Shown in pieces: positions 26,627 to 34,975 of a stretch of 49,543 bases of DNA. Source of the DNA: Clostridia bacterium (lineage in GTDB: Bacteria; Bacillota; Clostridia; Oscillospirales; CAG-272); contig JAFUQQ010000002.1 in the NCBI GenBank assembly GCA_017472285.1, positions 1-49,543 on the forward strand, given 5' to 3'. How positions within the stretch are numbered: position 1 is the first letter of the stretch; each line of letters opens with the position of its first letter. Below the pieces are notes generated by a model, which did no database searches, was not told where the DNA came from, and worked only from the letters and a program-made list of their open reading frames with translations. The translations under genes were made by a program, and so were the position numbers.

Positions 26627-26652
26627 TTGCAGAATCCTCCTTAAAAATTTAA

Positions 26653-26664
26653 AACTTGCAAGTT
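26653..26664. promoter_or_regulatory. 12-bp perfect palindrome at the htpG transcription start
   Basis: AACTTGCAAGTT lies 2 nt past the -10 box, where a bound repressor would block initiation. It is not a CIRCE element. Confidence 0.4.
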
Positions 26665-26666
26665 AG

Positions 26667-26695
26667 ATTATATAACTTTGATTCCGAGTTGTCAA
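26667..26695 (-). promoter_or_regulatory. Consensus promoter of htpG
   Basis: Minus strand TTGACA (26690-26695), 17 nt, TATAAT (26667-26672). Confidence 0.88.
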
Positions 26696-26755
26696 GATTT
26701 TCATGTGTTTATTCTTGATTTATTCGCAAATTATTTACAAAATCAGAAAAAACTA

Positions 26756-26784
26756 TTGCAATTTGTATCAAAAAGAGGTATAAT
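26756..26784 (+). promoter_or_regulatory. Promoter of the serS T-box leader
   Basis: TTGCAA (26756-26761), 17 nt, TATAAT (26779-26784). Confidence 0.85.
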
Positions 26785-26792
26785 AATTTTCG

Positions 26793-27019
26793 CAATGATG
26801 AAAGTTCAAGCGGAAAGCTCTGTGCAAAGAGAAGCGGCGGTCGGTGCGAGCCGTAGGCAGAATCCGTGAGAGTCCGCTTTCGGAGCGTGTGATGAAAGTC
26901 ACGGGTTCGTATCCCTTATCATACGTTTCAAAGTGGTAGATTGCAAGGCAATTTACAATTTGGGTGGCAACACGGAAGCCTTTTCGTCCCATACTCCAAG
27001 GGGTGAAAAGGCTTTTTTT
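26793..27019 (+). ncRNA. T-box riboswitch (serine) upstream of serS
   Basis: Stem I is visible with distal loop GGTGCGAGCC and a lower helix pairing AAGCGG with CCGCTT. A UCC serine codon (26873-26875) sits before that helix where the specifier is expected. The antiterminator bulge TGGGTGGCAACACGG is at 26961-26975, and the terminator at 26976-27019. Uncharged tRNA-Ser would stabilise the antiterminator and switch serS on. The 27020-27214 spacer is a repeat-containing untranslated stretch with a GCCTTCTC...GAAGGC hairpin. Confidence 0.92.
26976..27019 (+). terminator. T-box terminator hairpin
   Basis: AAGCCTTTTC (26976-26985) pairs with GAAAAGGCTT (27005-27014), followed by a T-run. Mutually exclusive with the antiterminator. 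Confidence 0.9.
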
Positions 27020-27214
27020 GGTGGGCTGTGCCCACACCCCTCTGCTTGCCTATCCGTAGTTCAGCTTTCCCGAAGCTATGCGAAACGGCAAGGTTTATAT
27101 TAAGGCGAATGTTGTAAAAAGGATTTTGTCCAAATATTCCAGATGCCTTCTCTTTTGGGGAAGGCGTAAAATTACAAAGAAAACAATATCAAAAATAAAA
27201 AGGAGATAAAAACA

Positions 27215-28504
27215 ATGCTTGATTTAAGATTCCTCCGCGAAAATCCCGAAATCGTAAAGCAGAACATCAGAAACAAGTTTCAGGATTCCAAACTTCCTCT
27301 TGTTGATGAAGTGATCGCGCTTGACGAAGAAAAACGCAAATCCCAGCAGGAAGCGGACGCACTCCGCGCAAACAAAAATAAGGTTTCCAAGACCATCGGT
27401 ATGTATATGGCAAAAGGCATGAAAGCCGAAGCAGAAGCCGCTAAAAAACAGGTTGCTGAAAATTCTGCCGCTCTTGCCGCTCTCGAAGCAAAAGAAACCG
27501 AACTCGAAGAAAAGATCACCAAGATCATGATGATTATTCCGAATATCATCGATCCTTCCGTTCCGATCGGTAAGGATGACAGCGAAAACGTGGAAGTTCA
27601 GCGTTACGGCGAACCCGTCGTTCCCGATTTCGATATTCCTTATCACAGCGAAATCATGGAAACCTTCAACGGTCTTGACCTCGATTCCGCAAGACGTGTT
27701 GCCGGTAACGGTTTCTATTATCTCATGGGTGATATCGCAAGACTGCATTCTGCCGTTATCAGCTATGCGCGCGATTTCATGATCGACCGCGGTTTCACAT
27801 ATTGCATTCCTCCCTATATGATCCGTTCCAACGTCGTTACGGGCGTTATGAGCTTTGCGGAAATGGAAGCTATGATGTATAAGATCGAAGGCGAAGACCT
27901 TTATCTCATCGGTACGAGTGAACACTCCATGATCGGTAAATTCATCGATCAGATCGTGGAAGAAAAGAATCTTCCTTATACCCTCACCAGCTATTCTCCT
28001 TGCTTCCGTAAGGAAAAAGGCGCGCACGGTATCGAAGAACGCGGTGTTTACCGTATCCATCAGTTCGAAAAACAGGAAATGGTCGTTGTTTGCAAACCCG
28101 AAGACAGCATGATGTGGTTTGATAAACTCTGGCAGAATACCGTTGATCTTTTCCGTTCTCTCGATATTCCCGTTCGTACGCTTGAATGTTGCTCCGGCGA
28201 CCTTGCAGACCTCAAGGTAAAATCCGTTGACGTTGAAGCTTGGTCTCCCCGTCAGAAGAAATATTTTGAAGTTGGTAGCTGTTCTAACCTCGGTGACGCA
28301 CAGGCAAGACGTTTGAAAATCCGTGTCAAAGGCACAGATGGCAAGAAATATCTCGCCCACACCCTCAACAACACCGTTGTTGCTCCGCCTCGTATGCTCA
28401 TCGCTTTCCTTGAAAATAACCTCAACGCAGACGGTTCCGTAAACGTACCCGTTGCGCTCCGTCCGTATATGGGCGGTAAGGAAAAGCTCATTCCCAAACA
28501 GTAA
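27215..28504 (+). CDS. serS: Seryl-tRNA synthetase
   Basis: A 429-residue class II synthetase that charges tRNA-Ser. An N-terminal coiled-coil arm (about 27-105, rich in Lys/Glu/Ala) binds the long variable arm of tRNA-Ser. Motif 2 is PCFRKEKGAHG...GVYRIHQFEKQE (given in parts) and motif 3 is TVVAPPRMLIAFLEN. AAAGGAG is 8 nt before the ATG. Regulated by the serine T-box. Confidence 0.97.
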   Translation: MLDLRFLRENPEIVKQNIRNKFQDSKLPLVDEVIALDEEKRKSQQEADALRANKNKVSKTIGMYMAKGMKAEAEAAKKQVAENSAALAALEAKETELEEKITKIMMIIPNIIDPSVPIGKDDSENVEVQRYGEPVVPDFDIPYHSEIMETFNGLDLDSARRVAGNGFYYLMGDIARLHSAVISYARDFMIDRGFTYCIPPYMIRSNVVTGVMSFAEMEAMMYKIEGEDLYLIGTSEHSMIGKFIDQIVEEKNLPYTLTSYSPCFRKEKGAHGIEERGVYRIHQFEKQEMVVVCKPEDSMMWFDKLWQNTVDLFRSLDIPVRTLECCSGDLADLKVKSVDVEAWSPRQKKYFEVGSCSNLGDAQARRLKIRVKGTDGKKYLAHTLNNTVVAPPRMLIAFLENNLNADGSVNVPVALRPYMGGKEKLIPKQ

Positions 28505-28524
28505 ATCATAACGATTTTAGTCAA

Positions 28525-28559
28525 AAACCCGCCATTCCATGAATGGCGGGTTTGATTTT
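28525..28559 (+). terminator. Terminator of serS
   Basis: AAACCCGCCATT/AATGGCGGGTTT, a 12-bp stem with 5-nt loop, then GATTTTT. Confidence 0.9.
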
Positions 28560-28561
28560 TC

Positions 28562-28594
28562 AAAAAAAGAGCAAGACCGCAAGTCTTGCTCTTT
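28562..28594 (-). terminator. Terminator of gap
   Basis: AAAGAGCAAGAC/GTCTTGCTCTTT, a 12-bp stem with 5-nt loop, then T4 on the minus strand. Back to back with the serS terminator. Confidence 0.9.
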
Positions 28595-28619
28595 GGAAAT
28601 ACGTCTTAAAACTTTAGAA

Positions 28620-29645
28620 TTAAAGTTCAGCGAAATATTTGATGGTGCGAACCATCTGAGAAGTGTAGGAGTTTTCGTTGTCGTACCAAGAAACAACCTG
28701 TACCTGGTAGGTATCGTCGTCGATCTTAGCAACCATTGTCTGAGTTGCATCGAAGAGAGAACCGTAGGTCATACCGATAACGTCAGAGGAAACGAGTTCT
28801 TCTGTGGTGTAACCGAAGGATTCGTTGGAAGCAGCCTTCATAGCAGCGTTGATGCCGTCTTTGGTGATGTTAGCGCCCTTAACAACTGCAACGAGGATTG
28901 TTGTGGAACCTGTGCAGGTAGGAACACGCTGAGCAGAACCGATGAGCTTACCGTTGAGTTCGGGGATTACGAGACCGATAGCCTTAGCAGCACCTGTGGA
29001 GTTGGGAACGATGTTCTGAGCACCAGCGCGAGCACGGCGGAGGTCACCTTTTCTCTGGGGACCGTCGAGGATCATCTGGTCGCCTGTGTAAGCGTGAACA
29101 GTGGTCATGATACCGCTCTGGATGGGAGCGTAATCGTTGAGAGCCTTAGCCATAGGAGCGAGGCAGTTTGTTGTGCAGGATGCAGCAGAGATGATCTTGT
29201 CATCAGCTGTGAGGGTTTCGTTGTTTACGTTGTAAACGATAGTGGGAAGGTCGTTGCCTGCGGGAGCAGAGATAACAACTTTCTTAGCACCAGCTTCGAT
29301 GTGAGCCATGGATTTTTCCTTGGATGTGTAGAAACCTGTGCATTCGAGAACTACGTCAACGTCGAGAGCACCCCAGGGGCAATCTTTTGCGTCTTTGCAA
29401 GCGTAGATTTTGATTTCCTTACCGTCAACGATGATAGAATCTTCGGTAGCTTCAACTGTGTGAGTTTCGTTACCGATCTTGCCGAGGAAGGAGCCCTGAG
29501 CAGTATCGTATTTGAGAAGGTGAGCGAGCATCTTGGGGCTGGTGAGGTCGTTGATAGCAACAACTTCGTAGCCTTCAGCAACGAACATCTGACGGAATGC
29601 GAGACGGCCAATACGACCGAAACCGTTAATAGCAACTTTAACCAT
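28620..29645 (-). CDS. gap: Glyceraldehyde-3-phosphate dehydrogenase
   Basis: A 341-residue glycolytic enzyme with NAD-binding [14 protein letters not shown] (about 7-20), active-site [12 protein letters not shown] with the catalytic Cys at about 155, and the phosphate-site motif [16 protein letters not shown] (shown in part). It converts G3P to 1,3-bisphosphoglycerate. GGAGG precedes the ATG. Codon use is strongly biased, as expected for an abundant protein. Monocistronic. Confidence 0.97.
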   Translation of the reverse strand: MVKVAINGFGRIGRLAFRQMFVAEGYEVVAINDLTSPKMLAHLLKYDTAQGSFLGKIGNETHTVEATEDSIIVDGKEIKIYACKDAKDCPWGALDVDVVLECTGFYTSKEKSMAHIEAGAKKVVISAPAGNDLPTIVYNVNNETLTADDKIISAASCTTNCLAPMAKALNDYAPIQSGIMTTVHAYTGDQMILDGPQRKGDLRRARAGAQNIVPNSTGAAKAIGLVIPELNGKLIGSAQRVPTCTGSTTILVAVVKGANITKDGINAAMKAASNESFGYTTEELVSSDVIGMTYGSLFDATQTMVAKIDDDTYQVQVVSWYDNENSYTSQMVRTIKYFAEL

Positions 29646-29715
29646 TGGAATAAGTCCTCCATATGTTATAAATTTGATTTAGAGCAAAGTTTTGACTATG
29701 CTCTTACCTACCTAT

Positions 29716-29744
29716 ATTTTAACGCAAAAATTAAAAATATACAA
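29716..29744 (-). promoter_or_regulatory. Promoter of gap
   Basis: Minus strand TTGTAT (29739-29744), 17 nt, TAAAAT (29716-29721). The 5' UTR has an AGAGCA/TGCTCT hairpin. Confidence 0.7.
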
Positions 29745-29859
29745 TACCTTTCCCAAAAATATTTTCATATATTTTATGATTTTTTTCAAAAATCGCATGA
29801 TTTGCGGCAGAACGCGCCATACTATCGACAGAAATCCAACAGAAAAGGAGTATGCTTTT

Positions 29860-30309
29860 ATGGAAAACAAAAAACAAAGTGCCGATGCGGCACTTTTGCA
29901 GGAAATTTATAAGAATGTCAAGATGGGAACGGATTCCGTCATGACAATTCTCGGAAAAGCAGAAGACAGAAGCCTTCTTGAAAATCTTTCCGCCGATCTT
30001 GACACCTATGAGGGCTACGCGAAGCGCGCCAGGGAGAAATTAGCGGAAATGTCCATCGTGCCGAAGGAAGTCAGTACGATTCAGAAGCTTCCCGCGGAGA
30101 TGGGTATTACGATGTCCACGCTGACAGACCGCTCCAATTCCAAGATTGCGGAACTTATGATCGAAGGCGCGGTCATGGGCGTTACGGAATTTAAAGATTT
30201 GATCCGCAATGCCGATGACGCAGGCGCGTCTCTTGAAAATATTCGTCTTGCGGGGGATGTACTCGCGTTTCACGAAGAAATGATTAATAAGATGCGCCGA
30301 TATCTTTGA
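29860..30309 (+). CDS. Uncharacterised all-helical protein
   Basis: A 149-residue soluble protein, start ATG 29860 fixed by AAAAGGAG 9 nt upstream. It appears to form about four amphipathic helices (LLQEIYKNVKMGTDSVMTIL, LLENLSADLDTYEGYAKRA, SNSKIAELMIEGAVMGVTEF and IRLAGDVLAFHEEMINKM). The layout resembles ferritin-like four-helix bundles of the DUF2383 kind, but conserved metal ligands are not evident. The last 26 nt overlap the end of the convergent gene. Confidence 0.7.
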   Translation: MENKKQSADAALLQEIYKNVKMGTDSVMTILGKAEDRSLLENLSADLDTYEGYAKRAREKLAEMSIVPKEVSTIQKLPAEMGITMSTLTDRSNSKIAELMIEGAVMGVTEFKDLIRNADDAGASLENIRLAGDVLAFHEEMINKMRRYL

Positions 30310-31297
30310 GTCTTTGCTCGATGCGTTCGATCAGGATGCGGATATCTTCTGCAATCAAAAGCTCAGAAATATCAACGCTCCGAAGAATATGCGGATTTCT
30401 TTCGGTGTACGGTATTCGATATTCCGTCATAAACCGAGCGAAAGCACCTTGTTCAAATCGGATGGTATTATCGTCAAAAAGGTCCGTGCGTTCGAGCAGC
30501 ATGATTTCAGAGGCACATTCGGGAATGTGAGCTGTGAAAAAAGAAAGAATATCATCACAAGATCCTAATTCCGCACGCGTGCGAATCAGAAAACGAATGA
30601 GATACGCATTCCCATCGCTTGTCAGCGTAACGGAAACTTCTCCTTTTGCGGCAAGCCGCATTTGCAGATATAAGAGCTTTCCGAAAATAAAAAGAAAATC
30701 GTGCATGGAAAATAAAACGTCTTTTTGCGTCGGCAATTCTTCGCTGATCTGTGTGGAGATACGGTAGCCGAGCGCGGAAAAAGAAGTCTTCAGCTTTGTG
30801 AAAAGCATTTCCGCCGCTTTTATAAAATCATACAATGGCCTTTTTCCCAAGATACCCTCATATTGCAGAAAAGAGAGCATATCCGTATAAAGACGGGTCT
30901 GATTTTTCTGCGGCGGACTCAGGATATATTTTCTGGTTTCTCTATGCATCTCGCACAGAAAATCAAAAGCGGTATCACCGAAACGGTTGAGAAAAGCTTC
31001 TCCCATTTCCACACCGTCATCGTATTGCAAAAAGGAAAAACACAAAACGAGAACTTCTTCTCCTTCGATCAGCGCAAGTCCCCTGTGATAAGACGTACTG
31101 CCGGCGATCTGAAGAACACCGCTTTTCTTCGGAATCGCCGAAGGTTGCAGATATTTGCTTGCATCTGCATTTTTTCGCAGTCTGGGCAGATATTTATTGG
31201 CGGCGGGATTTTTATAACGGACCTTGCCGTAGGGAGAAAGCAGAAAAACGGGAAAAGCGGAATGTTCAAAAAGTTCGGAATATAATTTGAAGTTCAT
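30284..31297 (-). CDS. Degenerate PAS/histidine-kinase-like protein
   Basis: 337 residues. The N-terminal ~110 look like a PAS sensor domain (FELFEHSAFPVFLLSPYGKV-type opening, shortened). The middle and C-terminal part has the helical and alpha/beta rhythm of a DHp/ATPase module, but I see no convincing N-, G1- or G2-box, so a kinase activity is doubtful. No membrane segment. ATG 31297 follows directly on the terminator of the decarboxylase cluster and has a poor ribosome site, so expression may depend on readthrough. Function unknown. Confidence 0.6.
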   Translation of the reverse strand: MNFKLYSELFEHSAFPVFLLSPYGKVRYKNPAANKYLPRLRKNADASKYLQPSAIPKKSGVLQIAGSTSYHRGLALIEGEEVLVLCFSFLQYDDGVEMGEAFLNRFGDTAFDFLCEMHRETRKYILSPPQKNQTRLYTDMLSFLQYEGILGKRPLYDFIKAAEMLFTKLKTSFSALGYRISTQISEELPTQKDVLFSMHDFLFIFGKLLYLQMRLAAKGEVSVTLTSDGNAYLIRFLIRTRAELGSCDDILSFFTAHIPECASEIMLLERTDLFDDNTIRFEQGAFARFMTEYRIPYTERNPHILRSVDISELLIAEDIRILIERIEQRLKDIGASY

Positions 31298-31310
31298 ATG
31301 CCATACCAAT

Positions 31311-31340
31311 AAAAAGCGAAGTCTTGCGACTCCGCTTTTT
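31311..31340 (-). terminator. Terminator of the decarboxylase cluster
   Basis: Minus strand AAAAAGCGGAGTC-GCAA-GACTTCGCTTTTT, a 13-bp stem with one G-U and a GCAA tetraloop, ending in T5. Confidence 0.85.
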
Positions 31341-31360
31341 ATTATGCTGGAAATTGCTGA

Positions 31361-32758
31361 TTATACGTTGTGGACCTTGTTTTCAAAATCCGCGTTCTGA
31401 TCGTCAAGACCGTACATCTTTGCTTTTCTCTTTTCAAAGAATTTGACGGCAACCTGTTCAAAGAGCGCGTAAGAAAGAACGTCTTCGTCCTGAATTGCCC
31501 AAGGCTTGACTTCTTCGCGAAGCTTATCCAATTCGGGCGCAAGATAATCTGCGGGACGCTTAGTGATCGGCTTTTCGTTGCCGATGATCTTCTTGCGGAA
31601 TTCGGGAGTGATCTCAACAGGGGTTCTGCCGTATTCACCACGAACAACACCCTTGAATTCCTTGGTGACCATCTTATAGCGTTCGCCGCCGATGACGTTG
31701 AACACAGCCTGAGAGCCAACGATCTGAGAAGAAGGTGTTACCAGCGGAGGATAACCTGCGTCTGCACGTACGCGCGGAACTTCTTCCAATACTTCAAGAA
31801 GCTTTTCAGACTGACCTGCCTGCTTGAGCTGAGAAACGAGGTTGGAAAGCATACCGCCGGGTACCTGATAAAGAAGTGCGTTAACGTCAACCTTGAGAAC
31901 CTTGGGATCGAGAAGACCGCTTGCAAGATATTTTTCGCGCAGAGGCATGAAATATTTGCTGATCTTGTCAAGCTCAATGAGGTCAAGACCCGTATCGTAT
32001 TCCGTACCTGCGAGGGTCGCAACGAGGGGTTCTGTCGGAGGCTGGCTGGTACCCATTGCCATCGGGGACATTGCGGTATCAACGATATCAACGCCTGCTT
32101 CGATCGCCTTGAGGACGGTCATGGAAGCAAGACCGGAGGTATAGTGTGTGTGAAGCTGAACGGGAACTTTTACGGTTTCCTTGATGCGTTTTACGAGATC
32201 GTATGCATCATAAGGCTTGAGAAGACCCGCCATATCCTTGATACAGATGGAGTCTGCACCCATTTCTTCAAGCTGTTTTGCGAATTTCGCGAAGCTTTCG
32301 TTCGTGTGAACAGGGCTTGTGGTGTAGCTGATCGCCGCCTGAACGTGACCGCCTTCTTTTTTGGTTGCATTGATAGCAGTCTTGAGGTTGCGGGCATCGT
32401 TGAGCGCGTCGAAGATACGGAGGATATCGATACCGTTTGCGATGGATTTCTGAACGAAATATTCAACAACATCATCGGAATAATGACGATAGCCGAGGAT
32501 ATTCTGACCTCTGAAAAGCATCTGGAGCTTGGTATTCTTTACCTTATCTCTGATCTTACGGAGTCTTTCCCAGGGATCTTCGTCAAGGAAGCGCAAGCAG
32601 GAGTCGAAGGTCGCGCCGCCCCATGCTTCGAGGGCGTGGTAACCGATCTTGTCCATCTGTTCGAGAATCGGAAGCATTTCTTCCGTGGTCATTCTCGTTG
32701 CAATAAGGGACTGGTGAGAGTCACGAAGGACAGTCTCACAAATTTTTACTTTTGCCAT
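31361..32758 (-). CDS. oadA: Oxaloacetate/pyruvate carboxyltransferase subunit (OadA, 5S type)
   Basis: A 465-residue carboxyltransferase domain with ETVLRDSHQSLIATRM at the start (metal/biotin-site motif), FRGQNILGYRHY, and HTHYTSGLASM with metal-ligand His residues. It transfers CO2 between oxaloacetate/pyruvate and biotin. The usual C-terminal biotinyl domain is absent; biotin is carried by the separate protein at 34160-34555. Last gene of the five-gene cluster, 129 nt after oadB. GAAAGGG lies before the ATG. Confidence 0.92.
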   Translation of the reverse strand: MAKVKICETVLRDSHQSLIATRMTTEEMLPILEQMDKIGYHALEAWGGATFDSCLRFLDEDPWERLRKIRDKVKNTKLQMLFRGQNILGYRHYSDDVVEYFVQKSIANGIDILRIFDALNDARNLKTAINATKKEGGHVQAAISYTTSPVHTNESFAKFAKQLEEMGADSICIKDMAGLLKPYDAYDLVKRIKETVKVPVQLHTHYTSGLASMTVLKAIEAGVDIVDTAMSPMAMGTSQPPTEPLVATLAGTEYDTGLDLIELDKISKYFMPLREKYLASGLLDPKVLKVDVNALLYQVPGGMLSNLVSQLKQAGQSEKLLEVLEEVPRVRADAGYPPLVTPSSQIVGSQAVFNVIGGERYKMVTKEFKGVVRGEYGRTPVEITPEFRKKIIGNEKPITKRPADYLAPELDKLREEVKPWAIQDEDVLSYALFEQVAVKFFEKRKAKMYGLDDQNADFENKVHNV

Positions 32759-32887
32759 AGGATTTCCCTTTCTTTCAAATTTTTATATTTATAAGAGAAA
32801 ATTGCGAAATATGGGTTCCGCCATCGGATGCAGCCAAAATCTGACTGCACGGATATACGGCGGCATATGGGTGCGGGTACGACCCGC

Positions 32888-34093
32888 TTATCTGAAGAGT
32901 GCGAGGAATACGCCCGCGCAGATCGCAGAGCCGATAACACCGGCTACGTTGGGACCCATCGCGTGCATCAAAAGGAAGTTCGAAGGATTTTCTTTCTGTC
33001 CTTCTCTCTGGGCAACACGTGCCGCCATCGGAACGGCGGAAACACCCGCAGAACCGATCAAGGGGTTGATCTTGCCGCCGGAAAGTTTGCACATGATCTT
33101 ACCACCGAGCAGACCGCCGATCGTCGAGAGCATAAATGCACAAAGACCAAGACCAACGATATAAAGCGTTTCAAGCTTCAGGAAGTTTTCCGCAGTCGCA
33201 GTTGCGCCAACGGAAATACCGAGAAAGATTGTAACGACGTTGATAAGTCCATTCTGTGCCGTCTGGGAAAGTCTTTCCGTCACGCCGCAGACGTTGAGAA
33301 GATTACCGAACATCAGACAGCCGACAAGCTGCGCCGCATCGGGAAGAAGCAGAGCAACGATAAAGGTAACGACGAGCGGGAAAAGAATCTTTTCGAGCTT
33401 GGAAACCTGTTCGAGCGCGGGCATTTCGATGGCGCGTTCTTCCTTTGTCGTCAGAAGCTTCATCACAGGCGGCTGGATCATCGGGATCAGTGCCATATAG
33501 GAATATGCCGCGATCGCAATCGCACCTAAAAGATGAGGCGCAAGTTCCTTTGTGGTATTGATGGCTGTCGGACCGTCCGCACCGCCGATAATACCGATTG
33601 CCGCCGCTTCCTGTACGTTGAAGCCGAGCAGAAGGGCACCGCAGAATGCCGCGAAAACACCAAGCTGTGCTGCACCGCCGAGGAAGATGCTCTTGGGGTT
33701 GGAAATCAGGGGCGTAAAGTCGGTCATCGCGCCGATACCGATAAAGATCAGCGACGGATATACACCGAATTTAACACCGAGATAAAGAATATCGATCAGA
33801 CCGCCTTTTTCAAAGACATCCTGAATGATGATCTTGGCTTGCGGATCGGCTTCGTTAATGAAGAGATCCATGTGAAAAAGGTTTGCACCGGGCAGATTGG
33901 TAAGCAACATACCAATTGCGATCGGCAAGAGGAGGAGCGGTTCATACTGTTTTTTGATTGCGAAATACACAAGAACCGCAACAATAATATACATAGCGAA
34001 TGTTTTGAGAGCAAGCAGAGCATCACCACCGAACAGGCGCGCGATACCTGTGCTTTCCCAAAGCGTTACAAGACTTTTCAAAATAGAACTCAT
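32888..34093 (-). CDS. oadB: Sodium-translocating decarboxylase beta subunit (OadB/MmdB)
   Basis: A 401-residue integral membrane pump with about nine helices. The conserved GGADGPTAINTT (sodium/proton site Asp) lies around 178-189, and the C-terminal NFLLMHAMGPNVAGVIGSA is typical. It decarboxylates carboxybiotin and exports Na+. GAAAGGAATCC precedes ATG 34093. It is a shared membrane part for whichever carboxyltransferase delivers carboxybiotin. Confidence 0.95.
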   Translation of the reverse strand: MSSILKSLVTLWESTGIARLFGGDALLALKTFAMYIIVAVLVYFAIKKQYEPLLLLPIAIGMLLTNLPGANLFHMDLFINEADPQAKIIIQDVFEKGGLIDILYLGVKFGVYPSLIFIGIGAMTDFTPLISNPKSIFLGGAAQLGVFAAFCGALLLGFNVQEAAAIGIIGGADGPTAINTTKELAPHLLGAIAIAAYSYMALIPMIQPPVMKLLTTKEERAIEMPALEQVSKLEKILFPLVVTFIVALLLPDAAQLVGCLMFGNLLNVCGVTERLSQTAQNGLINVVTIFLGISVGATATAENFLKLETLYIVGLGLCAFMLSTIGGLLGGKIMCKLSGGKINPLIGSAGVSAVPMAARVAQREGQKENPSNFLLMHAMGPNVAGVIGSAICAGVFLALFR

Positions 34094-34159
34094 GGATGGA
34101 TTCCTTTCAGGTTCGGGCGGCTAAAAGTAGCCGTAGGAATCTTAAAAAATAATAATAAA

Positions 34160-34555
34160 TTAAGCAAGTGTTACAAGAACATCGCCTGCCTGAACGGTAG
34201 AGCCTTTGGAAACGGTAACGGAAGTAACGGTACCTGCATCGGGAGCCATAACTTCATTTTCCATTTTCATTGCTTCGAGGATGCAGAGAACAGCACCTTT
34301 GGCAACCTTATCGCCAACTTTTACGTTAACGGCGAGGATATTGCCGGGCATCGGAGCGGAAACGGAATATTTTGCGTCAGCGGCGGGAGCTGCGGGTTTT
34401 GCCGCGGGAGCAGGTGCTGCTGCGGGAGCTGCCACGGGTGCAGGAGCGGCTACGGGTGCAGGAGCGGCTGCAACAGGTGCGGGAGCTGCGTCTGTTACTT
34501 CTTCAACGGCTACGTCATAAACAACGCCGTTTACGGTTACACTGTATCTTTTCAT
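34160..34555 (-). CDS. Biotin carrier protein of the decarboxylase complex
   Basis: A 131-residue protein. An N-terminal ~25-residue strand segment ([15 protein letters not shown]) is followed by an Ala/Pro-rich flexible linker (about 29-65, repeats of APAPVAA) and a biotinyl domain (about 66-131) with EAMKMEN, whose central Lys is biotinylated. It swings carboxybiotin between carboxyltransferases and the membrane pump. The ATG at 34555 follows GGAGG by 11 nt; a TTG six codons upstream overlaps that site and is unlikely. Confidence 0.93.
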   Translation of the reverse strand: MKRYSVTVNGVVYDVAVEEVTDAAPAPVAAAPAPVAAPAPVAAPAAAPAPAAKPAAPAADAKYSVSAPMPGNILAVNVKVGDKVAKGAVLCILEAMKMENEVMAPDAGTVTSVTVSKGSTVQAGDVLVTLA

Positions 34556-34582
34556 GATAGTATTTTCCTCCAAGTTATAATT

Positions 34583-34954
34583 TTATCTTCTTTTTTTGAA
34601 AGAAACGACACGGAAGCCTTCGGGAGCTTTGCCTGTGTGCGCGGAAATCGCTGCGATGATCGCCGCGATGATCGCGCCGTCATCGGTAACGGGTGCTTCG
34701 GGAGCGATCTCTCCTACAGGAGCCGCTTCCGTTTTCGGAGTGTCTTTTGCTTCTTCGGCTTTTCTCGCCTTTTTTGCCTTGATCGCATTTTTTTTGAATG
34801 TTGCACGCATGATCTGAAGCACAACGAAAATAATGCCGAGGATCGCAAATACGACGAGCATACCGATAAACAACGTGGGAAGACCCGTTCCCACAAAAAG
34901 TGACCAATTTTCTGCAAATCCCGTTGCTACGGGCGCATTACCGGTAAGAAACAT
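34583..34954 (-). CDS. OadG/MmdD-type delta subunit
   Basis: A 123-residue protein with a single N-terminal membrane helix (about 24-46), then a basic helix (FKKNAIKAKKARKAEEAK), an acidic/Pro linker and a C-terminal IIAAIIAAISAHTG...FRVVSFKKR that is typical of OadG and MmdD tails. It ties the carboxyltransferase to the beta subunit. GGAGG is 8 nt before ATG 34954 and only 2 nt before ATG 34960, so I use the inner one. It lies between the 12S-type gene and the biotin carrier. Confidence 0.88.
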   Translation of the reverse strand: MFLTGNAPVATGFAENWSLFVGTGLPTLFIGMLVVFAILGIIFVVLQIMRATFKKNAIKAKKARKAEEAKDTPKTEAAPVGEIAPEAPVTDDGAIIAAIIAAISAHTGKAPEGFRVVSFKKRR

Positions 34955-34975
34955 AATCATTCCCTCCTTCCGGTA

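Noticed and set aside
29852..29862. An alternative start for the helical protein at ATG 29852
   Set aside because: It is out of frame with the 149-residue protein, and the ribosome site spacing suits ATG 29860.
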